Source: Flavihumibacter stibioxidans
GTDB lineage: Bacteria > Bacteroidota > Bacteroidia > Chitinophagales > Chitinophagaceae
Length of the DNA stretch: 64,000 nucleotides
Direction: 5' to 3'
NCBI RefSeq assembly: GCF_014332695.1
Contig: NZ_MBUA01000001.1
Location: 496,001-560,000 of the forward strand
The notes beneath the pieces were generated by a model, which had not been told where the DNA came from, searched no databases, and saw only the letters and a list, made by a program, of their open reading frames with translations. The translations under genes and the position numbers were made by a program. The stretch's first letter is position 1. The number at the start of each line of letters is the position of its first letter. This document shows, one piece after another, positions 56,813-64,000 of this stretch.

Positions 56813-56905
56813 ATGAAAGCAAATTTTACCAGGCGGAACATCAGCCCCAAACTCTTACTGGGACTGTTGTTCATTCTTCTCTTCATGATCAGCCTGATGA
56901 AATAA
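56813..56905 (+). CDS. candidate 30-residue single-pass membrane microprotein
   Basis: ATG 56813 opens a frame of 30 residues: a basic N-terminus (MKANFTRRNISPK) and a hydrophobic helix (LLLGLLFILLFMISLM) ending in Lys. It lies alone in the 337-base region 56728-57064 between divergent genes. The positive-inside pattern is convincing for a membrane peptide, but there is no clear ribosome-binding site and no homolog is known to me. The rest of the region holds only the miaE promoter box at 57017-57024. Confidence 0.35.
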   Translation: MKANFTRRNISPKLLLGLLFILLFMISLMK

Positions 56906-57064
56906 TTCAATTATTCAGTCAGCGGAAGCAAACTACCCTGTTTGTATCAGCTGCAACAGTCCCTCCGGCTTTCAATTCACAGCACAGCTTTTAGAGAAAT
57001 GCTTCACGCGGTTTCCTATTTTTGCATACCGGCATGACCCGGAACGGACCTTTAAGACACGAAT

Positions 57065-57679
57065 ATGGAATGGACTGAAAGCACCGAGGTAAAAAATATC
57101 CTGGGATTACAATTACCAACCGATCCAAGATGGGTTGACCTGGCAGCAGTTTCACTGGAAGACATACTGACCGATCATGCTTATTGTGAACAGAAAGCAG
57201 CAACCACCTGTATTTCCCTGATCCAGAAATACAGTGACAGGGTATTGCTGGTGAAAGAACTGTCGCCAATTGTTACGGAAGAATGGGGGCATTTCAGGCT
57301 GGTATTGCAGGAATTACATAAACGCGGACTCAGTTTTGGCAAACAGCGGAAAGACGAATATGTAAACCAGTTGATTGCATTCCAGAAAAAAGGGGGAAAT
57401 CCCGAAGAAAGGCTTCTCGACCACCTGTTAACCATGGCTATGATCGAAGCCAGAAGCTGTGAACGTTTCAAAAGGCTGAGCGAAGGACTTCCGGACGAAT
57501 ACCTGCGCCAGTTCTATCGCCGGTTCATGGAAAGCGAAGCCGGCCATTATAAATTGTTTATTGAACTGGCCGAACATTATGTTGATAAGGAAAAAGTGAG
57601 AAAGAGATGGGCGGAATGGCTGGAAGAGGAAGCGCGCATCATCAACAACCTTACGGTAAGGGGTGACCGAATACATTAA
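57065..57679 (+). CDS. miaE: tRNA-(ms2io6A37) hydroxylase MiaE
   Basis: This 204-residue ferritin-like di-iron enzyme hydroxylates the isopentenyl group of modified A37 in tRNAs reading U-starting codons. Iron ligands are visible in LEDILTDHAYCEQK, TEEWGHFRLV, IEARSCERF and ESEAGHYKLF. A -7 box TATTTTTG is at 57017-57024, 40 bases before the ATG. The downstream kinase gene begins 11 bases after the stop. Confidence 0.92.
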   Translation: MEWTESTEVKNILGLQLPTDPRWVDLAAVSLEDILTDHAYCEQKAATTCISLIQKYSDRVLLVKELSPIVTEEWGHFRLVLQELHKRGLSFGKQRKDEYVNQLIAFQKKGGNPEERLLDHLLTMAMIEARSCERFKRLSEGLPDEYLRQFYRRFMESEAGHYKLFIELAEHYVDKEKVRKRWAEWLEEEARIINNLTVRGDRIH

Positions 57680-57689
57680 AACACCACAG

Positions 57690-58781
57690 ATGGGAACAGA
57701 GCTGATCATTCCGGAATTTGTCGCCAAAGCTGCAGCGCAATTCGGCAGCGGCGCTTTTACCATTGTAAACCTGGGTAACGGATTAATCCATGACACATTC
57801 AGGGTCAGCTATGAAGGTTCCCCTGACATTGTGCTGCAGAGCCTCAACCAGCAAAGTTTTGCGCATCCGGAAAACATCATCCTCAATTACCGGATGTTGA
57901 TTGATTACCTGCAATACAGGCAGGAAAAGATCAGGATACCGGTAATGGTTCCCACCAATGAAGGGAAATGGTTCTGGATCCAGGAACCCGAAGAAGATGA
58001 AACCATCCGCTTTTGGCGGGCCACCCGTTTTATCAGGAATTGTTTTTCACCCGACAAAGCGGTTTCCGTTGCCATGGCCAGGGAGGCTGCCGGAGCCTAC
58101 GCAGATTTCACTAAAAGTCTTGATGGTATTCGCCTCGATAACTGGAATTTCATCATTCCTGATTTCCACAACCTGTATGTCCGTTATGAACACCTGGAAG
58201 AGGCCACCAGGCAGGCAGAACTTCAAAGATTGCTGAAAGCCACTCATATTATCGCAAGCCTCAGGGAAAGAAAACACTATGTGGATTTTTACCTGGATAT
58301 GATCCAAAGACCTGCTGATTTCCCTGACAGGCTGATGCACCATGATTGTAAGATCAACAATATACTGTTTGATGCTGATTTGCATCATGCGATAGCAGTG
58401 GCAGACCTTGACACGGTAATGCCCGGAAAATATTTTTCCGACCTGGGAGACATGATCCGGACCATGGCCTGTACTGAAGATGAAAACAGCCGTGAATGGG
58501 AAAAGATCGGTGTTAACAGGGAATTCTATTTTGCCATCATTGAAGAATATGGCAGTCGGATGTCGGAGACATTAACCGAAGCTGAAATGGCGCATTTGCC
58601 GGAAGCCGGGCTCCTGTTATGTTATATGCAGGCTTTACGGTTTACTGCAGATTACCTTAATAATGATATTTACTACAAGACAACAGAACCAGATCACAAC
58701 CTTTTCCGGGCATTCAACCAGTTAATCCTGCTGGAGAAACTGGAGGAGATTCACTCCCTTCGTGCACCGGATTCAAAATAA
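57690..58781 (+). CDS. APH-family phosphotransferase (small-molecule kinase, possibly hexosamine kinase)
   Basis: This 363-residue protein has the aminoglycoside-phosphotransferase/choline-kinase fold. The catalytic loop is MHHDCKINNILFD (HDxKxxN) and the metal-binding Asp is in VADLDTVMPG. Bacteroidota members of this length resemble N-acetylhexosamine 1-kinases; antibiotic modification is unlikely. ATG 57690 is preferred over the in-frame GTG at 57663, which overlaps miaE. Its last 31 bases overlap the convergent GSCFA gene. Confidence 0.87.
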   Translation: MGTELIIPEFVAKAAAQFGSGAFTIVNLGNGLIHDTFRVSYEGSPDIVLQSLNQQSFAHPENIILNYRMLIDYLQYRQEKIRIPVMVPTNEGKWFWIQEPEEDETIRFWRATRFIRNCFSPDKAVSVAMAREAAGAYADFTKSLDGIRLDNWNFIIPDFHNLYVRYEHLEEATRQAELQRLLKATHIIASLRERKHYVDFYLDMIQRPADFPDRLMHHDCKINNILFDADLHHAIAVADLDTVMPGKYFSDLGDMIRTMACTEDENSREWEKIGVNREFYFAIIEEYGSRMSETLTEAEMAHLPEAGLLLCYMQALRFTADYLNNDIYYKTTEPDHNLFRAFNQLILLEKLEEIHSLRAPDSK

Positions 58782-59740
58782 TCTGCTTCTTCCGAAAGAT
58801 CGAGAAACGGGTATTGCTCCCTGAGCCTTGCTGTTTTCCCGGCGAAACTTTCCAGGAATTGCCGGTGGGCATTCGTTCCCGGCTGAAACGCCTTATGCCT
58901 GCGGGCGGTTATCACTTGTTGCACCTGGTCCATCAATTGGTGCGCCGGTGCAGAGATATAATGCTGCCTGAATTTCTCCAGTACAAACTCCGTAGCCTGG
59001 TAGTTCGGATGGGCCAGGTCGATATCATAAAAACGATAATCACGCAGTACGTCAATTACCAGTTCATACGCCGGAAAATAGTAGAGCCTGTTGAATTTAT
59101 TCACCAGGTGGTGAACGGCCTCCAGCAGCCTTGCCTTGCTGCGGTTGTTCTCAACAATGCCATCGCGCAGGTGCCGCACTGGACTAACGGTAAAGATGAC
59201 CCTGAGATGGGGATTGAAGCGGAACAGCCTGTATAAGGTATTGTCCAGTGCTGCTACTGTTTCATCTATGGTACACATATGCTTCTGGAACCATTGTGCC
59301 GGCGCCCTGTGGCAGTTGGCCACATCTTTTTCATTTTCAGTCAGCCGGTAGGAAAACGATGATCCCAATGTGATCACCAGCCATCGGGCCGATTGAAGAA
59401 AGATATGTGCTTTATGTTGCGATTGATTGATGTTTGCCAGCACCTGTTCCTGGTCCATTCCGGAAAACCTGGAATGATGACTCCAGCTTTGCCATAGTTC
59501 ATTGTAAAAAAACAGGTCCGCCGGCTGGTAAACCTTTTTATCGATATAACTGACCAGGCTGTTGCAGACGCTCAGGGGATCAAACAGAATGCCATGCGGG
59601 TTTTGCAAAACACTGAACTTAAGATCCTGCAGGCGGTTGCCGATATGTTCGGTGAAACAGGAACCAACCAGTAACAGGGGGTCGGTATATTCAATCGGCT
59701 GATCTGGCCCTTTGATGGTGATATCTGTCATCCATTTCAT
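58751..59740 (-). CDS. GSCFA-domain protein
   Basis: This 329-residue protein carries the GSCFA family motif LLVGSCFTEHIG near its start, VITLGSSFSYRL in the middle and DLAHPNYQATEF towards the end. The pattern fits a SGNH-like esterase fold with Ser and His catalytic candidates. The family is typical of Bacteroidota and of unknown substrate. ATG 59740 overlaps the HMG-CoA-lyase stop by four bases, which supports this start over 59782. Confidence 0.88.
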   Translation of the reverse strand: MKWMTDITIKGPDQPIEYTDPLLLVGSCFTEHIGNRLQDLKFSVLQNPHGILFDPLSVCNSLVSYIDKKVYQPADLFFYNELWQSWSHHSRFSGMDQEQVLANINQSQHKAHIFLQSARWLVITLGSSFSYRLTENEKDVANCHRAPAQWFQKHMCTIDETVAALDNTLYRLFRFNPHLRVIFTVSPVRHLRDGIVENNRSKARLLEAVHHLVNKFNRLYYFPAYELVIDVLRDYRFYDIDLAHPNYQATEFVLEKFRQHYISAPAHQLMDQVQQVITARRHKAFQPGTNAHRQFLESFAGKTARLREQYPFLDLSEEADYFESGARRE

Positions 59741-60612
59741 AGAACGGGCAGAGCGAAAATCTCCTTCGCCAGGATTGAACATTTCTGCATGGCTGTTTGA
59801 TTCAGGCCAGTGTTTACGCCTGCTTCTTCAAGGTAGGCGACCATATTTTCAGTATCAAGATTTCCGACTAATGCATTACCGGCCATGGGACAGCCTCCAA
59901 TTCCTTTCAGGGCACTATCAAACCGCCTGCAACCGGCCCTGAAAGCGGCATCCAGCTTTGGTCTCCAGTTATTTGGTGCTGCATGCAGGTGTACCCCTAT
60001 ACGAATGGAAGGCAATTCCTTCAGCAAGAAAGAAGTCATGTTAAAAACCTGGTCGGGACTTGCCAGCCCAACTGTATCAGCCAGTGAGATTGTACCGACT
60101 CCCATTTCAGATAATTTCCTTGCCCAGTTGAAAACAATCTCTTCAGACCAGGGGTCTCCATAAGGGTTTCCGAAACCCATTGACAAATACACCACCAGTT
60201 CTTTATTGCGGGACCGGCAGATTGCCTGAATATTTTCAACTGTTGAAAGTGATTGTTCAATAGAGCTGTTTGTATTACGCTGCTGGAATGTTTCGGATAC
60301 CGAGAAAGGGAATCCGAGATAACGGACTACATCATACGAAGCTGCCTCCTCTGCTCCTCTCATGTTCGCAATGATGGCCAGAAGGGCTGACCTGGAAGCG
60401 CCCAGGTCAAGTGTTTCAAGCACTTCCCGTGTATCTGCCATTTGGGGGATGGCTTTGGGTGAAACAAAACTGCCAAAATCTATCGTGTGAAAACCAACAT
60501 TCAGCAGGGCATTGATATATGCAGCCTTCTGGAAAGCTGGAATCTGGAATGGCCAACCCTGCATGGAATCACGCGGGCATTCTACCAGTTGAAGCGTTTG
60601 ATTGTCTGACAT
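59737..60612 (-). CDS. hydroxymethylglutaryl-CoA lyase family protein
   Basis: This 291-residue TIM-barrel enzyme matches HMG-CoA lyases: LVECPRDSMQGWP at the start, a metal-binding HLH in GVHLHAAPNN, and the loop GIGGCPMAGNALVGN containing the catalytic Cys. The reaction splits HMG-CoA to acetyl-CoA and acetoacetate in leucine or ketone-body metabolism. It is coupled to the GSCFA gene by a four-base overlap. Related aldolases of the DRE-TIM superfamily cannot be excluded. Confidence 0.9.
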   Translation of the reverse strand: MSDNQTLQLVECPRDSMQGWPFQIPAFQKAAYINALLNVGFHTIDFGSFVSPKAIPQMADTREVLETLDLGASRSALLAIIANMRGAEEAASYDVVRYLGFPFSVSETFQQRNTNSSIEQSLSTVENIQAICRSRNKELVVYLSMGFGNPYGDPWSEEIVFNWARKLSEMGVGTISLADTVGLASPDQVFNMTSFLLKELPSIRIGVHLHAAPNNWRPKLDAAFRAGCRRFDSALKGIGGCPMAGNALVGNLDTENMVAYLEEAGVNTGLNQTAMQKCSILAKEIFALPVL

Positions 60613-60729
60613 AAGCAGGAATAGGCATGCAAATTCGCATTTTTTTATGGCAATAAATCAGCGTTCATATTATAATTTTTTAGAATTTCTTACGGATAAG
60701 ACTATCATACATACGCTAAACTCCAGAAC

Positions 60730-61051
60730 ATGAAACAAATTCTATCATTGTTAATTGTTCTCACGGCATTAAGCCTTCAGACCCAGCCATCTAAGCCTGC
60801 AGGCACGGAAAATGGATTCCTTTTAAAGCGGTAATAGACCTTACAGATGGTCCCGTTTAGAGAGGTTGGCTTTACCAGCCAGTACCGGATCAGAGGCCCT
60901 TAAACCGAATGCAGAGGATTTGTATCCCCTGGCTCCTGAACAAATAGAAAGGATCAAACTTTACAGAAAGGCCCGTTTTGAAAGAGGTGTGATTTTCGGA
61001 AAAAGTAATGATCCGTCAGTGAGCCATCCTCTGGCGCATAGCCTCGTATAA
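60730..61051 (+). pseudogene. decayed gene for a small secreted protein
   Basis: ATG 60730 begins a signal-peptide-like frame (MKQILSLLIVLTALSLQ) that stops at 60834. Protein-like sequence continues in other frames: PFKAVIDLTDGPV, then SEALKPNAEDLYPLAPEQIE and KARFERGVIFGK up to about 61000. This suggests one original gene broken by at least two frameshifts and stops. The family is not recognised. It overlaps the end of the convergent methyltransferase gene. The alternative is that the pieces are chance frames. Confidence 0.35.
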
Positions 61052-61789
61052 TATCATGCCGGTTGCTACAGATACATTAAGGGATTCGAAATTACCGGAC
61101 ATGGGTATCCTAAAACTGGTATCTGCAATTTTCATCAGGGCTGGAAAAATTCCTTTTTCCTCGCTTCCCATTATAATGGCAGCAGGTTCACTGAAATTAC
61201 AGTCATATACATTTTTATCCGCGGTCATTTCGCTGGCAAAAACCTTTATCCCGTTCAGGTGCAGGGTGTCCACGGCCTTCATCAGGCTGTTTACCCGGCA
61301 GATGGCGATTTTTTCCAACGCCCCGGCGGAGGTAAGGATGGCGTCTTCATTCAATGCACCCACTCCCTTATCGGGAATGATAATAGCATGCACACCGCAA
61401 CAATAAGCAGTTCTTGCTATGGCACCAATATTACGGATATCAGTTACGCCGTCCAATATAAGCAACAAAGGCGTTTCACCTCTTTCTACAACAAATGACA
61501 AAACATTTTGAAGGTCCTGGTACTGGATCTTTGCAATGATCGCCACACAACCTTCATGGTCAGTGATATTGAATCCGTTCAGTTTCTCCACCGGCACTTT
61601 GTTAATGGGAACCTGGTGCAGGGCAGCCAGTTTCTTTACTTCCTCAATCTCCGGTCCATGTACCGTTTGCATAAGGTAAACCCGTTCCAGTTGTTTGCCC
61701 TCCTTTAATGCGGCAATCACTTTGGCACGGCCAATAACAAGGGAACTTTTTTTAGGCCTGTTCTGGGGTTGAGAGCGGAAAGACTTCAT
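61016..61789 (-). CDS. rlmB: SPOUT rRNA/tRNA 2'-O-methyltransferase, RlmB/TrmH-like
   Basis: This 257-residue protein has an N-terminal substrate-binding domain (about 15-90) and a knotted SPOUT domain with the three motifs LDGVTDIRNIGAIARTA, IIMGSEEKGI and IPMSGNFESLNVSVATG. RlmB methylates G2251 of 23S rRNA; paralogs act on tRNA G18 or other sites, so the symbol is tentative. ATG 61789 is chosen because the upstream extension would run through the metK terminator. Confidence 0.9.
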   Translation of the reverse strand: MKSFRSQPQNRPKKSSLVIGRAKVIAALKEGKQLERVYLMQTVHGPEIEEVKKLAALHQVPINKVPVEKLNGFNITDHEGCVAIIAKIQYQDLQNVLSFVVERGETPLLLILDGVTDIRNIGAIARTAYCCGVHAIIIPDKGVGALNEDAILTSAGALEKIAICRVNSLMKAVDTLHLNGIKVFASEMTADKNVYDCNFSEPAAIIMGSEEKGIFPALMKIADTSFRIPMSGNFESLNVSVATGMILYEAMRQRMAH

Positions 61790-61828
61790 GCTGCAAAAGT
61801 AATGAAGAAGTTTTGGGTTAACCACAAA

Positions 61829-61854
61829 CAAAAAAGCCACCATCAGGTGGCTTT
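61829..61854 (-). terminator. rho-independent terminator of metK
   Basis: AAAGCCACC (61833-61841) pairs with GGTGGCTTT (61846-61854) around ATCA. On the minus strand it is followed by a T-run. It starts three bases after the metK stop. Confidence 0.85.
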
Positions 61855-61857
61855 CCA

Positions 61858-63111
61858 TTATTTGATATTAAAGGCTTTTTTAACTTTCGTTACATAATCC
61901 AGTTTTTCCCAGGTAAAGAGTTCTACCTTTTTCTTCACCACTTTACCATCGGGCGACCTGAATTCTTTTTCCACTACTTCGGTTTTGCGGCCCATGTGCC
62001 CATATGCAGCCGTTTCGCTGTAAATGGGAGAACGAAGTTTCAATCGCTGTTCGATGAAATAGGGACGCATATCAAAAATGCCTTCCACGATTTTTGCGAT
62101 TTCACCATCAGTTTTCTCTACTTTTGAAGTGCCGTAAGTGTTGATGTATATGCCCATTGGCTGTGCCACCCCGATTGCGTAGGAAACCTGCACCAGGACT
62201 TCATCGCAAACGCCAGCTGCCACCAGGTTCTTGGCTATGTGACGGGTAGCGTATGCTGCTGAACGGTCAACCTTGGAAGGATCTTTTCCGCTGAAAGCGC
62301 CACCGCCATGTGCACCTTTCCCGCCATAAGTGTCAACAATGATCTTGCGTCCGGTAAGGCCGGTATCGCCATGAGGTCCGCCGATAACAAATTTACCTGT
62401 CGGGTTGATATGATACTTGATCTTGTCGTTAAATAGTTTCGCGTATTTCCTGTACTTCGATTTCACCCGGGGGATCAGGATTTCAATGATATCCTTCTTG
62501 ATCTTCGCCAGCATTTTTCCTTCCGCATCAAAATCATCGTGCTGGGTTGAAATTACAATGGCATCAATGCGCTTTGGCTTATTGTTGTCATCATATTCGA
62601 GTGTTACCTGGCTTTTTGCATCCGGACGCAGGTATTTGATCTGCTTGTTTTCCCTTCTCAAAGCAGCGAGTTCCTGCAGTAATTTATGTGCCAGATCCAA
62701 TGCCAGCGGCATGTAATCTTCCGTTTCGTTGGTGGCATAACCGAACATCATTCCCTGGTCGCCGGCCCCCTGCTCTTCTTTCTTCTTTTTGTCTACCCCC
62801 TGGTTGATATCGGCAGACTGTTCATGAATAGCCGAAAAAACACCACAGGAATTGGCTTCGAACATATACTCACTCTTGGTATACCCAATCTTACGGATCA
62901 CACCACGGGCAATTTCCTGAACGTCCAGGTAAGCCTTTGATTTGACCTCACCTGCCAATACCACCTGACCGGTTGTTACAAGTGTTTCACAGGCAACTTT
63001 GGACTGAGGGTCGAACGCAAGAAAATTATCAATCAATGCGTCTGAAATCTGGTCAGCCACTTTATCCGGATGACCTTCAGATACGCTCTCAGAAGTAAAT
63101 AAATACGGCAT
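61858..63111 (-). CDS. metK: S-adenosylmethionine synthetase
   Basis: This 417-residue enzyme makes SAM from methionine and ATP. Diagnostic sequences are [20 protein letters not shown] at the start, [13 protein letters not shown] in the middle and [19 protein letters not shown], which holds the phosphate-binding and K+ sites. Length and motifs are complete. The leader to the upstream gene is only 45 bases, leaving no room for a SAM riboswitch. A TATATTTG box is at 63144-63137. Confidence 0.97.
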   Translation of the reverse strand: MPYLFTSESVSEGHPDKVADQISDALIDNFLAFDPQSKVACETLVTTGQVVLAGEVKSKAYLDVQEIARGVIRKIGYTKSEYMFEANSCGVFSAIHEQSADINQGVDKKKKEEQGAGDQGMMFGYATNETEDYMPLALDLAHKLLQELAALRRENKQIKYLRPDAKSQVTLEYDDNNKPKRIDAIVISTQHDDFDAEGKMLAKIKKDIIEILIPRVKSKYRKYAKLFNDKIKYHINPTGKFVIGGPHGDTGLTGRKIIVDTYGGKGAHGGGAFSGKDPSKVDRSAAYATRHIAKNLVAAGVCDEVLVQVSYAIGVAQPMGIYINTYGTSKVEKTDGEIAKIVEGIFDMRPYFIEQRLKLRSPIYSETAAYGHMGRKTEVVEKEFRSPDGKVVKKKVELFTWEKLDYVTKVKKAFNIK

Positions 63112-63136
63112 TTAATAAGGAATTAATATTTCGGGG

Positions 63137-63144
63137 CAAATATA
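63137..63144 (-). promoter_or_regulatory. -7 promoter box for metK
   Basis: On the minus strand this is TATATTTG, matching TAnnTTTG, 26 bases before the metK ATG. No TTTG -33 box is found at the expected distance. Confidence 0.45.
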
Positions 63145-63156
63145 TAGTTAGATCAA

Positions 63157-64000
63157 TTATAATTTGGAATAAACTATATACAACCTCATTTTTTTGGTGG
63201 GATGTGCTCCGCCACTTATCACCACCCTGCCACGCGCAATGGTACTGTTAATTTGCAAACCAATCTGGCCGTCGCCAACCACAGGTATCACCGGCCTGGT
63301 ATAATATGGGGCATACATTCTGAGTGCAAAGGACTTTTCTTTACGGGTTACAATACCCTGCACGTAGGAAGCAAGATCAAACTCAAACCTGTTGTGTAAC
63401 AGGAAGCCACCGAATGCACCTGGATCGTAATAATATGGCGCGCTGTTCGACTGGAATACAAAGGAATTGGGAACCGTGATAAAACGATTGTTGGCACTGT
63501 CTGCAGCATCAAGGAACAGCAGGGAAGGTTCAGTAAAATGACCGTCATCAATACCTTCCAGCCTGTCGGCCTGCAAAACGGCTTTATAAATCACCCGGTT
63601 GTTCAGGTTCTGGAGGCCTGGTACCTGTACAAGGGCATAGGAACCCGGGGAACTCTGGAGGTACAATTCTTCCTGGTTATTGAATCCGTTGACCAGCCTG
63701 TCGCCATATGGAGACCCGGTAGGCTCACGTTTAACGAGGTTGGCATTGGCCCTGTTGCGCAATATAAATTCTGTAACTGTAGTATCTGGCTTGGCTGATT
63801 TGGTCGTGCGGTAATGGAAACTCAGTCTTGTTCCGGCATCAGACAGGTTGAAATAAGCCAGTGCCCGCCTGATGGCTGAACCTTCATCCGCTTTCATGGC
63901 AAATCCCTTGAAATGCGTATTGAAAGCTGAATCTGTTTTGTAAATCGTAGTATCATAATCCATCAGCCTCATCCCGAAACTGTTGGGAAGTTTGATACGG
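63157..64000 (-). CDS. DUF4270 family protein (partial, runs off the window)
   Basis: About 281 C-terminal residues are present and the frame stays open to the last base of the window (RIKLPNSFG precedes the first internal Met). Segments such as NQEELYLQSSPGSYALVQVPGL, KAVLQADRLEGID and MRLYIVYSKL at the end match DUF4270, a Bacteroidota family of large secreted lipoproteins of unknown function. The true start lies beyond 64000. Confidence 0.88.
   Translation of the reverse strand, partial: RIKLPNSFGMRLMDYDTTIYKTDSAFNTHFKGFAMKADEGSAIRRALAYFNLSDAGTRLSFHYRTTKSAKPDTTVTEFILRNRANANLVKREPTGSPYGDRLVNGFNNQEELYLQSSPGSYALVQVPGLQNLNNRVIYKAVLQADRLEGIDDGHFTEPSLLFLDAADSANNRFITVPNSFVFQSNSAPYYYDPGAFGGFLLHNRFEFDLASYVQGIVTRKEKSFALRMYAPYYTRPVIPVVGDGQIGLQINSTIARGRVVISGGAHPTKKMRLYIVYSKL

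Noticed and set aside
63112-63156. Possible SAM riboswitch before metK
   Set aside because: Only 45 bases separate the genes, too short, and no conserved SAM-aptamer pairing was seen.

Overview
The window reads as chromosomal DNA of a Bacteroidota bacterium, most likely of the Chitinophagaceae or a close relative. I infer this from family content, not a database search. Pointers are a five-helix cytochrome b succinate dehydrogenase, a PUR-alpha-like DUF3276 protein, DUF4270 and DUF5686 envelope proteins, a GSCFA protein, an ABC-F ATPase with a dead second domain, many lipoproteins, and promoters of the form TTTG-N18-TAnnTTTG instead of the E. coli type. Start codons rarely have a clear Shine-Dalgarno sequence. 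No phage, integrase, transposase, CRISPR array or rRNA was seen.

Layout. 1-6.5 kb: tail of a probable outer-membrane protein, an ABC-F ATPase, succinate dehydrogenase sdhCAB and a PUR protein. 6.5-18.5 kb: an ABC exporter, a Tat-exported sugar-isomerase-like protein, a complete RND efflux operon (adaptor, pump, outer-membrane channel), a methyltransferase, a haem-binding/ferritin-like lipoprotein pair and an esterase. 18.5-23.1 kb: a four-gene deoxy-sugar-acid operon (altronate-type dehydratase, FAH hydrolase, SDR, FucP-like permease), best explained as part of non-phosphorylating L-fucose degradation. 23.4 kb: tRNA-Ser(UGA). 23.7-28 kb: a probable operon of a small unknown, pncB broken by one in-frame UGA, pncA, archease and the RNA ligase rtcB. 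28-30.7 kb: a methyltransferase divergent from an ArsR-rhodanese fusion and an MFS transporter, with an inverted repeat between them. 30.8-40.4 kb: a GH13 lipoprotein, a NarL-type two-component system, oxidoreductases, an SMP-30 lactonase-like protein, a DinB-like protein and a WalJ-like MBL hydrolase.

40.4-46.1 kb: a cluster of hairpin repeats lies between two convergent genes, followed by a tightly coupled minus-strand operon (GH63-like glycosidase, DmpA-type peptidase, class IV aminotransferase, WYL regulator). 46.2-50.1 kb: a CBS protein, a MutS2-like ATPase without Smr domain, and a decayed histidine kinase bracketed by two identical 27-bp hairpins, then a PepSY-like secreted protein with a structured leader. 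50.3-64 kb: tRNA hydroxylase trhO, a DUF5686 outer-membrane protein, a penicillin-acylase family enzyme, tRNA hydroxylase miaE, a small-molecule kinase, a GSCFA protein, an HMG-CoA lyase, a decayed small gene, an rRNA/tRNA 2'-O-methyltransferase, metK and a DUF4270 lipoprotein running off the end.

Most of the window is ordinary housekeeping and metabolism. The points most worth a second look are the pncB UGA and the NAD-salvage/RNA-ligase gene order, the ArsR-rhodanese operator, the two hairpin-repeat loci, and the catalytically dead second domain of the ABC-F protein. I did not find a clearly new defence or mobile system.
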